From Thermoleophilia bacterium (GTDB lineage: Bacteria > Actinomycetota > Thermoleophilia > Gaiellales > Gaiellaceae), in assembly GCA_014534295.1 (NCBI GenBank), contig JACVRU010000040.1, positions 1-12,006 on the forward strand: 12,006 bases of DNA. Direction: 5' to 3'. The notes below the pieces were generated by a model. It ran no database searches. It had not been told where the DNA came from and was given only the letters and a program-made list of their open reading frames with translations. This document shows, piece after piece, positions 5,307-12,006 of this stretch. A program made the translations under genes and the position numbers. Every line of letters begins with the position of its first letter. Position 1 is the first letter of the stretch.

Positions 5307-8300
5307 ATGATGGCGTGGGCCCAGGTGAACGAGGAGACACAGGCGGTCTTCCTGAACGCGGTACCGCTGCTCGGGGTGGCCGCGCTCTATCTCGTCGCGT
5401 CCGCGGCCGTCGTCCCGGGCATCTGGCGCGACCGCCGGCGGCTGCGCGACCCGGAGGTCTCGCTCGCCCTCGTCTTCCCCGTGCTCGCGATCTCAGCGGT
5501 GCTGGCCGCCGTCGTGGTCCTCATCGACCGGCAACCCCTCGGGAACGCGTGGGTCGCCCTGGCCGCGATCGTACTCCTCGCCCTGCCGGCCGCGGTCTTC
5601 CTGCTCAACTGGGGGGCGCGCGAGCAGCTGCTGGCGGGTTCGAGCCGGGTCCGCGAGGCCGAGGAGCTGGCCAGCACCCACGAGCGTCAGCGCGAGGTCG
5701 TCAACGCCTACACCAGCTCCCTCTCCCGCCTCGACGATGTGGAGGCGATCGCGCGGCGCCTGACCGACAGCGTCGCCGAGCTGTTCGGCGTCGAGTTCTC
5801 GGCACTCGTGCTGCACGAGGACGAACGCACGACGGTCGGGGTCCTCGCTCGCCTCGACGGAAGGGAGGTCCCCTGGTGGCGGGACCTGCGGCTCGACCTC
5901 ACGGAGCCGTCCGCGATCGCGAGTGCGACGTTCGAGGCGGGCCCGTTCGCGGTCTACGACGTGCAGTCGTCGCCCTACGTGAACCGGGAGGTCGCCGAGC
6001 AGGTAGGCGCCAGGAGCGGCGTCTGGGTGCCGCTCGTTTCGCGCGAGCAAGTGGTCGGCGTGCTGGCGGTCGCGACGACGACCGAGCTGCGGTCGTTCAC
6101 GCCTGCCGAGGTGACGCTGCTCGAGGAGCTCGCCTCGGAGACGGCGCTCGCGATCGACCGCGCTCGCTCGGGAGAGGCGCTCGAGCGCGCCCTCGACCGG
6201 GAGCGGCTCGTCGCCCGCATCTCCCAGAAGTTCCGCTCCGAGCTCGACATCGCCGCGTTGCTGGAGGTCGCGGTGCGCGAGACGGCGGCTGCCGTCGGGG
6301 TCGTCCGCTGCTTCGTCCGCCTCGGGGAGCCGGGCGAGGAGATGCCGATCGCTGCGGAGTGGACGGCCGAGGGCCTCCAGCCCGTGGGCGCGCTCGCGCC
6401 GCAGCTCCCCGCTTCGAACCTTGCCGTCCGCGAGCGGCGGACGGTCGCCATCGCGGACGTCGCCGGCGACCTTCGGCTCGACGACCCGGCGCTCGGCGGA
6501 CGCGAGACGCTGCTCCGGCTCGGCTCCGAGGCCGTCGTCGCTACGCCGATCGTCGTCTTCGACACGCTGATCGGCGCCCTCGCCCTGCACCGCCCGGAGC
6601 CCGGCCCCTGGGAGGAGGACGACGTGGCGCTCGTCGAGGCGGTCGCCCACGAACTCGGCCTCGCCGTCCACACCGCCCGCCTCCTCGACGAGAACGCGCG
6701 CCGGCTCCGCCAGCAGCTCTCCCTCCTGGAGGCCTCCCGAGCCGTTACGGCCGAGCTCCGGCTGGACACGGTGCTCCAGAGCCTCGTCGACGAGGTCGCC
6801 GAGCTGCTGGGCGGCGACGCGGCCGACTGCTACCTCGTCGACGAGCGCCGGGGCGTGCTCCGCTGTGCCGCCGTCCGCGGACTCCCCCCGGAGCTGGTCG
6901 GCTTCGAGTTCGACCAGCGGGCGGGTCTCTCCGGCCAGGCCGTCGGCAGCCGGCGGGTCGTCGTCGCCTCCCGATACGGGACGGTGGAGGACCCGGTGCC
7001 CCACGAGGCGTACGAGGAGTACGAGAGCGCCATCGTGGCCCCGATCGCGGCCGGGGACGAGGTGCTCGGCGTGCTCGGGGTCGGCTCCGGCAAGCCGGGC
7101 CGGTTCGACGACGCCGACGCAGACGTGATCGGAGCCTTCGCCGGGCTCGCCGCGCTCGCGCTCCGGAACGCGCACGCCTTCGAGGAGAGGTCACGCCAGG
7201 CGCGGATCCAGCGCGGCTTCTACCGGATCGCGAGCGTCCTCGGCCAGCCGCTCGCCCTCACCGGCACGCTCGACGCGGTAGCCCATGCAGCCGCCGACGC
7301 GCTGGGCGGATCATTCGCCGCCGTGCTGATGCCTCGCGGGCTGGGGCTGGTCCTCGCCGGCTCGCAGGGGCTCCCCGAGGAGCTGGACGCGGCCCTCCGG
7401 GGCGGCCCGGCCGCGCTCGACGAAACGCTAACGGCAGCTCTGGAGGACGACCGGCTGGTCGCCTCGGCCGACCTCGCCGTCGACGACCGCTTCGACGCGG
7501 GCTGGCGGGAGCTCGCCGCCCGGGCCGGTTGCCGCGCGCTCCTGGCCGTGCCGGTCCCGTCGGGCCGGGAGAACACCGGCGCGGGGCTCGTGCTCGTCGG
7601 CTTCGACGAGCTCCGGCGGCTGGACGACGACGACCTCGAGCTCGCCCGGCACCTGGCCGGCGCCGCCCGGGGCGCGCTCGAGCGGAGCGCGCTCTACGAG
7701 GAGGAGCGGGCCGCTCGCTCGCTCGCGCAGCAGCTCGCCCGCACGGGCTCGCTGCTGGCCACCGAGCTCGACCCCGCCGCCGTGCTCGAGGAGGTCGTCC
7801 GCCAGGCCCCGAGCCTCGTCGGCGCGGAGGCCTGCGCCATCCGGGTCGTGGAGGACGAGCACCTCGTCGTTACCGCCGTGGAGTCGGACCGCGACGACGA
7901 CGGGCTCGTCGGCTCGCGCTCCTCCGTCGGCGTGAGGCTCTCCGGCGACGTCGTCCAGTCCCGGTCGCCGGTCGCAATCGCGGATGCGTCGGCCGACGAG
8001 CGCCTGCTCGAGGCCGACCCCTTGCTCCGGCTCGGCTACGTCGGCTTCCTCGGCGTCCCCTTGATCGCTCCCGAGGGCGCCGCCCACGGAGTGCTCTCGG
8101 TCTACTCGCGTCTGCCGCGGAGCTGGCGGGAGGACGAGATCGAGGCGCTGATGGCGCTCGCCGCGAATGCCTCCGCAGCGCTCTCCAACGCCGAGCTCTA
8201 CCAGCGCGTGGCGGTCGAGCGGGAGCGGAGCTACGCGATCCTCGCCAACATCGCCGACGGGATCGTCGCCGTCGACCGTGAGGGCATGGTCGTCCTCTGG

Positions 8301-9293
8301 AACCGCTCCGCCGAGCAGATCACCGGTGTGCCGGCGCACGAGGCCGTCGGGCGAATGCCGCTCCAGGTGCTCGGCCGGCACCTGGAGTCCGAGGGCGACG
8401 TCCCCGCCGGCGACAGGCTCGTCCCGATCCTCCGGGGCGGGGAGGACGTGTGGCTTTCGTTGACCGAGGCGGTCATGCGCGACCCCGCGGGAGCGGTCGC
8501 GGGCCGCATCTTCGCGTTCCGCGACATCTCCTCGGAGCACCTCGTGGAACAGATGAAGTCCGACTTCGTCTCGACCGTCTCGCAGGAGATCAGGCGCCCG
8601 CTGACCTCGATCTACGGCTTCGCGGAGACGCTCCTCCGGCAGGACGTGCTGTTCGGCGAGGAGGAGCGTCGCGTGTTCCTCGGCTACATCGCGAGCGAGT
8701 CCGAGCGGCTGACCACCATCGTCGACGCGCTGCTCAACGTCGCCCGGCTCGACGCGGGCGATCTCCAGCTGACGATCGTCCCCACCGACGTCGGCGCCGT
8801 CGTCTCCGAGGTCGTCGACACGCTGCGCTCCGCCGAGGCCGGCCGGAACGGCCACAGTTTCGTCGTCGAGGCAGGCGAGGCGCTCACGGCCGAGGCCGAT
8901 CCCGACCGACTGCGGCAGGTGCTCCAGAGCCTCATCGACAACGCCGTGAAGTTCTCGCCGGGCGGCGGCACGGTGACCGTGGCCGCCCGCCGGCGCGCGA
9001 CGACCGTCGAGGTGACGGTGACGGACGAGGGGATCGGGATCCCGGCGGGCGAGCAGGTGCGGATCTTCCGGAAGTTCTACAAGGCCGACTCGGCCGCGGG
9101 CCGGGAGGGCCTGGGCGGAACCGGTCTCGGCCTCTTCATCGCGCGAGGGCTCGTGGCGGCGATGGGGGGTCGAATGTGGGTCGCGTCCCGCGAGGGCGAG
9201 GGCTCGCGCTTCGCGTTCGAGCTGCCGGCGGTCGGGGAACCGGCCGTGTCTGGTTCCGGGTCCGAGCGGGTAGGAGTCTCGACCAGCCCGTGA
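5307..9293 (+). CDS. Multi-GAF membrane sensor kinase lacking the H-box histidine
   Basis: A 1328-residue sensor of the two-component family. Order: three membrane helices (about 17-38, 52-73, 80-101) with short loops; five tandem GAF domains (roughly 141-290, 313-455, 484-620, 638-790, 820-965) joined by coiled-coil-like linkers; one PAS domain (about 972-1080; GIVAVDREGMVVLWNRSAEQ); HisKA; HATPase_c. The ATPase is intact: N box with Asn1212 (DNAVKFSP), G1 DEGIGIP (Asp1240), F box FRKFYKAD, G2 GGTGLGL (1270-1276). The H-box reads FVSTVSQEIRRPLTSI: the phospho-acceptor His is Gln1093 (codon CAG 8583-8585). Sensing is probably cytosolic through GAF/PAS, since no extracellular domain exists; ligands are unknown. 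ATG 5307 (or the adjacent ATG 5310) gives the natural N-terminus, though no Shine-Dalgarno is evident; GTG 5325 is an alternative. A response regulator follows 7 bases after the stop, indicating an operon. It may be a degenerate kinase, a phosphatase, a heterodimer partner, or may use another residue. Confidence 0.93.
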   Translation: MMAWAQVNEETQAVFLNAVPLLGVAALYLVASAAVVPGIWRDRRRLRDPEVSLALVFPVLAISAVLAAVVVLIDRQPLGNAWVALAAIVLLALPAAVFLLNWGAREQLLAGSSRVREAEELASTHERQREVVNAYTSSLSRLDDVEAIARRLTDSVAELFGVEFSALVLHEDERTTVGVLARLDGREVPWWRDLRLDLTEPSAIASATFEAGPFAVYDVQSSPYVNREVAEQVGARSGVWVPLVSREQVVGVLAVATTTELRSFTPAEVTLLEELASETALAIDRARSGEALERALDRERLVARISQKFRSELDIAALLEVAVRETAAAVGVVRCFVRLGEPGEEMPIAAEWTAEGLQPVGALAPQLPASNLAVRERRTVAIADVAGDLRLDDPALGGRETLLRLGSEAVVATPIVVFDTLIGALALHRPEPGPWEEDDVALVEAVAHELGLAVHTARLLDENARRLRQQLSLLEASRAVTAELRLDTVLQSLVDEVAELLGGDAADCYLVDERRGVLRCAAVRGLPPELVGFEFDQRAGLSGQAVGSRRVVVASRYGTVEDPVPHEAYEEYESAIVAPIAAGDEVLGVLGVGSGKPGRFDDADADVIGAFAGLAALALRNAHAFEERSRQARIQRGFYRIASVLGQPLALTGTLDAVAHAAADALGGSFAAVLMPRGLGLVLAGSQGLPEELDAALRGGPAALDETLTAALEDDRLVASADLAVDDRFDAGWRELAARAGCRALLAVPVPSGRENTGAGLVLVGFDELRRLDDDDLELARHLAGAARGALERSALYEEERAARSLAQQLARTGSLLATELDPAAVLEEVVRQAPSLVGAEACAIRVVEDEHLVVTAVESDRDDDGLVGSRSSVGVRLSGDVVQSRSPVAIADASADERLLEADPLLRLGYVGFLGVPLIAPEGAAHGVLSVYSRLPRSWREDEIEALMALAANASAALSNAELYQRVAVERERSYAILANIADGIVAVDREGMVVLWNRSAEQITGVPAHEAVGRMPLQVLGRHLESEGDVPAGDRLVPILRGGEDVWLSLTEAVMRDPAGAVAGRIFAFRDISSEHLVEQMKSDFVSTVSQEIRRPLTSIYGFAETLLRQDVLFGEEERRVFLGYIASESERLTTIVDALLNVARLDAGDLQLTIVPTDVGAVVSEVVDTLRSAEAGRNGHSFVVEAGEALTAEADPDRLRQVLQSLIDNAVKFSPGGGTVTVAARRRATTVEVTVTDEGIGIPAGEQVRIFRKFYKADSAAGREGLGGTGLGLFIARGLVAAMGGRMWVASREGEGSRFAFELPAVGEPAVSGSGSERVGVSTSP

Positions 9294-9300
9294 ACGAACT

Positions 9301-9738
9301 GTGACGAGCGTCCTGGTCATCGACGACGAAGCGCCGATCCGGCTGCTCTGTCGCGTCAACCTCGAGGCGGAGGGGATGCGCGTGCTCGAGGCGGCGGACG
9401 GGCCCAGCGGCCTCGAGAAGGCGAGGAGCAAGCGGCCGGACGTGATCCTCCTCGACGTGATGATGCCGGGGCTCGACGGGTGGCGGGTCGCGGAGGAGCT
9501 GCTCGACGACCCCGAGACGCGCGAGATCCCGATCGTCTTCCTGACCGCCCGCGCGGAGTTCCGCGACCGCGCGCGCGGGCTCGACATCGGAGGCATCGAC
9601 TACGTGACGAAGCCGTTCAACCCGGTGGAGCTCGCGCCGCTCGTGCGCGGGCTGCTCGACCGGCTCCAAGCGGGTGAGCGCGACGAGCTGCGGCGCGAGA
9701 AGATCTCCGATCTCCGCGCGCTGATGAACGCGGACTAG
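9301..9738 (+). CDS. Single-domain response regulator (receiver only)
   Basis: A CheY/Spo0F-like receiver of 145 residues with no DNA-binding or enzymatic output domain. All phosphorylation residues are present: acidic pair Asp8/Asp9 (VIDDE), phospho-acceptor Asp52 (ILLDVMMPGLDG), Thr82 (FLTAR) and Lys104 (VTKPF). A charged, probably helical tail of about 25 residues follows (ERDELRREKISDLRALMNAD). The start is GTG 9301; no other start in this frame keeps the beta1 strand, and there is no clear Shine-Dalgarno, so translation is probably coupled to the kinase gene ending at 9293. Cytosolic. It presumably acts by protein contact or in a phosphorelay. Its upstream partner lacks the usual His, so the phosphate donor is an open question. 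Confidence 0.94.
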   Translation: MTSVLVIDDEAPIRLLCRVNLEAEGMRVLEAADGPSGLEKARSKRPDVILLDVMMPGLDGWRVAEELLDDPETREIPIVFLTARAEFRDRARGLDIGGIDYVTKPFNPVELAPLVRGLLDRLQAGERDELRREKISDLRALMNAD

Positions 9739-9772
9739 CGTCCGGCGAAGTCCGCGGTCACAAGGTGCCGGG

Positions 9773-10726
9773 TCAACGGGAAGTCTGAGCGAGGACGATC
9801 GCGGCCAGCACGATCGCCCCGCCTGCGAGCTGCTCGGGCCCGAGCGTCTCGCCGAGCCAGACCCAGGCGACCGCGGTCGCGGCGACGGGCTCGAGCATCG
9901 CGACGATCGCGACACGCGTCGCCGGCACGTGCCGCAGCGCCGTGACGATCAAGCCGAAGCTCGCGATCGTCCCGCCGACGACGACGAAGGCCACGAGCAG
10001 CCAGGCCGGGAGCGAGGTGCCGGCGAGGTTTCCGAGCAGCGAGGTTTCGGCGCCCAGGCGACCGAGGGGGAACTCCCACAGCGGCTGGACGGCGAACCAG
10101 AAGGCGGCGGCGAACAGGAAGCCGTAGCAGGCGACCGAGATCGGGTCGCGGCGGGCCACGGCGCGCTCCGCCATGAGCACGTAGAGCGCGTACGCGCCGG
10201 CAGCCCCGAGCGCGGCCGCGACGCCGACCCCGTCGAGCGCCAGCCCGCCGGCCCAGACCTGGACGATCAGGGAGAGCCCCGCGAGCGCGAGCGCCAGTGC
10301 GGCCCAGATTCGCCGGCGGACCGGCTCCCGCAGGACGTAGCGCGCCCAGAGCGCGACGAGCAGCGGCGCCAGATACTGGAGCAGCAGCGCGATCCCGATC
10401 GGCAGCCGGTCGATCGCCACGAAGTAGAGCCACTGGACGAACGCGACGCCGGTGACGCCGAAAACCGAGAGCGAGAGGAGCTCCCGGCGGCCGACCCGGA
10501 ACGACCGCGGCCGGGTCACTGCGAGCACGAGCGCGAAGCCGAGAAAGGCGCCGGTCGAGCGGGCCTGGGTGAGCTCGACGGTCGAGAGGCCGGCCGACTC
10601 GAGCACCACCTTCGCGACCGTCCCGTTGACGGCGAAGAGGAGCGCGGCCGTCCAGACCATCGCGTAGCCCAGCGCGGGCCGGCGGACCCGCGGCTCCTCC
10701 GGGAGCTGGATCAGGGGCTCGGCCAC
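9773..10726 (-). CDS. EamA-family (DMT superfamily) membrane transporter
   Basis: A 317-residue inner-membrane protein with about ten hydrophobic helices and two EamA repeats, typical in length for RhaT/YdcZ/RarD-like permeases. The conserved repeat ends are visible: LLQYLAPLLVALWARYVLRE (residues 116-135) and the equivalent AIVAMLEPVAATAVAWVWLG (273-292) followed by ETLGP. The substrate cannot be told from sequence; relatives export amino acids or other small metabolites. GTG 10726 is taken as the start because the next candidate, ATG at residue 23, would cut into the first helix. There is no Shine-Dalgarno, and a weak -10-like TAGAAC lies 6 bases upstream, which fits a leaderless transcript. 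It converges with the response regulator gene, with only 34 bases between stops. The tRNA-Pro gene lies divergently just upstream. Confidence 0.93.
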   Translation of the reverse strand: MAEPLIQLPEEPRVRRPALGYAMVWTAALLFAVNGTVAKVVLESAGLSTVELTQARSTGAFLGFALVLAVTRPRSFRVGRRELLSLSVFGVTGVAFVQWLYFVAIDRLPIGIALLLQYLAPLLVALWARYVLREPVRRRIWAALALALAGLSLIVQVWAGGLALDGVGVAAALGAAGAYALYVLMAERAVARRDPISVACYGFLFAAAFWFAVQPLWEFPLGRLGAETSLLGNLAGTSLPAWLLVAFVVVGGTIASFGLIVTALRHVPATRVAIVAMLEPVAATAVAWVWLGETLGPEQLAGGAIVLAAIVLAQTSR

Positions 10727-10732
10727 CGTTCG

Positions 10733-10742
10733 GTTCTACACT
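10733..10742. promoter_or_regulatory. Overlapping divergent -10-like boxes (tRNA-Pro and transporter)
   Basis: On the + strand TACACT (10737-10742) fits TANNNT and ends 8 bases before the first base of tRNA-Pro, the expected place for its -10. On the - strand TAGAAC (10738-10733) ends 6 bases before the transporter GTG, a weaker match. The two overlap by two bases, so the promoters would compete for polymerase. Neither has a convincing -35. Confidence 0.35.
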
Positions 10743-10750
10743 GAGTTCGG

Positions 10751-10825
10751 CGGGACGTAGCTCAGCGTGGACAGAGCACCGCGTTTGGGTCGCGGAGGTC
10801 GCCGGTTCGACTCCGGCCGTCCCGA
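10751..10825 (+). tRNA. tRNA-Pro (anticodon UGG)
   Basis: A complete 75-nt cloverleaf. Acceptor CGGGACG (10751-10757) pairs with CGTCCCG (10818-10824), with discriminator A10825. D stem GCTC/GAGC; anticodon stem CCGCG/CGCGG around the loop TTTGGGT with anticodon TGG (10786-10788) and G37; T stem GCCGG/CCGGC with loop TTCGACT. The C at position 1 paired with G72 and the purine discriminator are normal for bacterial tRNA-Pro. It reads CCA and, by wobble, other proline codons. CCA is not encoded. It stands alone between two genes on the opposite strand, and its 3' end abuts the flavoprotein stop codon. Confidence 0.97.
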
Positions 10826-11923
10826 CTAAGCGGCAACTTCGTCGGCCAGCCGCCGCGCTTCGATCCCGATCGTGCGCAGCAGGCCGCCGAGCGTGACCGT
10901 GAAGCCGACGAAGTGGAGGCCGGGAAGGGGCGTCGCCCCCGCCGGTCGTCCGCGCTCGTCGAGGACGCCGAGGTGCCCGACGAGCGGCTCCAGGTGGGGC
11001 CGGAAGCCCGTGCCGGCGACCACGGCGTCGGGCGCGAGCCGGGTCCCGTCCGCGAGCACGACCTCCGCGCCCTCGAACCGCTCGACCGCGGGCACGACGA
11101 CGACGCGGCCCGAGCGCACGGCGTCGACGATCCCGACGTCGAGGATCGGGATCATCCACTTGCGCAGGAAGGTCGCGCCCGGGGGTTCCACCGGGATCGG
11201 CAGGCCGTAGGGCGCGAGGTTCGGGATCGTGTGCCGCCGCAGCCAGAGTGCGATCGGGTTCACCCAGCGGCGGGGGAGCTTCGTCATCGCGATCCCGACC
11301 ACCTGGCTGGGGATCCCGAGCCGGTCCCGCCGCACGATGTGGGGCGGCGTCCGCACCGAGAGCCGCACGCCGGCCGCGCCGCCGCGCTCCAGGTCGACCG
11401 CGATCTCGGCAGCCGAGTTGCCGGCACCGACGACGAGCACGTCCCGCCCGCGGAACGGCTCGGCGTTCCGGTACTCGGACGAGTGGACGAGCAGGCCGGG
11501 GAACGATTCGCTGCCCGGCCAGTCCGGGACGACCGGCGAGTGGTTGTAGCCGCTCGCGACGACGACCCGGGCCGCCTCGAGCGGCCCCTCGCTCGTCTCC
11601 AGGCGCCAGCCGCCGTCCGCCCGCTCGACCCGGAGCGCCTCGACGCCGAGGCGCACGTCGAGGCGGTGGTGCTCGGCGTAGGCACGGAGGTAGTCGCAGA
11701 CGCGGTCGCGCGGGACCCACTTCCCGTAGGCGCGCGGGATCCGGCGGCCGGGCAGCCCCGAGAGCCAGCGGACGGTGTGCAGGTGCAGGCACTCGTAGCG
11801 GCCGCGCCAGCTCCACCCGATCTCGGGCCCGCGCTCCAGCACGACCGGCTCGAGCCCGCGCCGCTTCAGCATCGCCGCGGCGGCGAGCCCCGCCGCCCCC
11901 CCCCCGATCACGATCGCGTCCAC
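10826..11923 (-). CDS. FAD/NADPH-dependent monooxygenase-like flavoprotein
   Basis: A 365-residue two-dinucleotide-binding flavoprotein of the class B monooxygenase type (FMO/YUCCA/CzcO-like), probably cytosolic. The N-terminal FAD fold starts at once: MDAIVIGGGAAG (Gly7, Gly9, Gly12). The FMO fingerprint appears as FPGLLVHSSEY (141-151), close to FxGxxxHxxxY/F. The NADPH-binding glycines are in VVGAGNSAAEIA (164-175), and GTGFRP (304-309) is the late conserved turn. Expected chemistry is NADPH- and O2-dependent oxygenation of a soft nucleophile or ketone, or simple oxidoreduction; the substrate is unknown. GTG 11923 is the only start that keeps the first beta strand. The codons for Gly7-Gly9 form a run of ten G. 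It follows the preceding - strand gene by 9 bases, suggesting cotranscription, and its stop codon directly adjoins the opposing tRNA-Pro. Confidence 0.92.
   Translation of the reverse strand: MDAIVIGGGAAGLAAAAMLKRRGLEPVVLERGPEIGWSWRGRYECLHLHTVRWLSGLPGRRIPRAYGKWVPRDRVCDYLRAYAEHHRLDVRLGVEALRVERADGGWRLETSEGPLEAARVVVASGYNHSPVVPDWPGSESFPGLLVHSSEYRNAEPFRGRDVLVVGAGNSAAEIAVDLERGGAAGVRLSVRTPPHIVRRDRLGIPSQVVGIAMTKLPRRWVNPIALWLRRHTIPNLAPYGLPIPVEPPGATFLRKWMIPILDVGIVDAVRSGRVVVVPAVERFEGAEVVLADGTRLAPDAVVAGTGFRPHLEPLVGHLGVLDERGRPAGATPLPGLHFVGFTVTLGGLLRTIGIEARRLADEVAA
11896..11905. repeat. Homopolymer of ten C (ten G on the coding strand)
   Basis: The run lies 18 bases inside the flavoprotein gene and encodes the FAD-binding glycines. 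A change of one base would shift frame after residue 6 and abolish the protein. It is the longest homopolymer I noticed in the window. Confidence 0.9.
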
Positions 11924-11932
11924 GTGCGGTTC

Positions 11933-12006
11933 TTACACCATATCGGCGGCCGGTCTCTCCACGTACCCGAGGAACCGGAAGAAGGCCCACACGAAGAGCG
12001 CGAAGA
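11933..12006 (-). CDS. C-terminus of an unidentified, probably membrane protein (5' partial)
   Basis: On the - strand the window edge enters an open frame of 23 codons ending in TAA (11935-11933). It reads FALFVWAFFRFLGYVERPAA then DMV: a strongly hydrophobic aromatic helix followed by a short polar tail, as at the end of an integral membrane protein. The fragment is too short to name a family and an open frame of this size is weak evidence in GC-rich DNA. The hydrophobic profile and the 9-base gap to the flavoprotein start on the same strand support a real upstream gene in one operon. Confidence 0.5.
   Translation of the reverse strand, partial: FALFVWAFFRFLGYVERPAADMV

Noticed and set aside
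5231..8281. A 1016-codon + strand ORF overlapping the kinase gene
   Set aside because: Arg/Ala/Gly/Pro-rich translation with no domain; it is the out-of-frame reading of the GC-rich kinase gene.
7428..9596. A 722-codon - strand ORF opposite the kinase and regulator
   Set aside because: Low-complexity Arg/Asp/Gly-rich product opposite a gene with clear domains; explained by codon bias.
9739..9772. Small hairpin (9755-9770) between the convergent regulator and transporter genes
   Set aside because: Six pairs with a bulge and no T tract on either strand; too weak to call a terminator.
9735..11990. A 751-codon - strand ORF spanning transporter, tRNA and flavoprotein
   Set aside because: It is a shadow frame. 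Part of it (LVGTAGVEPATSATQ) is the familiar translation of an antisense tRNA gene.

Overview
This is a high-GC window with strong third-position G/C bias, so long spurious antisense ORFs abound. The gene content and promoter style (TANNNT -10 boxes close to start codons, a eukaryotic-like IleS, a multi-GAF histidine kinase, the MEP-pathway enzyme IspH) suggest an Actinomycetota chromosome, perhaps Thermoleophilia/Gaiellales. That placement is an inference from style, not from a marker gene.

Layout. (1) Positions 1-2864, +: most of ileS, with the 5' end (including the HIGH motif) off the left edge. (2) 2864-3563: a single-gene REP-type element. A RayT/Y1 transposase (2959-3513, +) sits between two hairpin-forming ends that share a 15-nt core; the left end carries a GTAG-plus-hairpin unit. 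(3) 3563-5040, -: ispH followed by an overlapping or adjacent Thr-rich lipoprotein gene whose proper start codon cannot be found. (4) 5041-5306: a divergent intergenic region with a candidate ~107-nt small RNA on the - strand: promoter, two stem-loops and a U-rich terminator. (5) 5307-9738, +: a two-gene signalling unit. The first gene is a 1328-aa membrane sensor kinase (3 TM, five GAF, PAS, HisKA, HATPase) whose H-box histidine is Gln. The second is a single-domain response regulator with an intact Asp site. (6) 9773-10726, -: an EamA/DMT transporter. (7) 10751-10825, +: tRNA-Pro(UGG). (8) 10826-11923, -: an FAD/NADPH monooxygenase-like flavoprotein, preceded by the 3' end of another - strand gene that probably encodes a membrane protein.

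How the parts relate. IleS and tRNA-Pro serve translation, and IspH makes IPP/DMAPP. The kinase/regulator pair is a likely operon, and its atypical kinase is the most interesting protein here. The transporter and flavoprotein lie on the same strand with the tRNA gene in opposite orientation between them. The signals most worth a second look are the missing phospho-acceptor histidine, the unannotated small RNA upstream of ispH, and the RayT element with its flanking hairpins. I see no CRISPR array, defence system, phage genes or replication origin.
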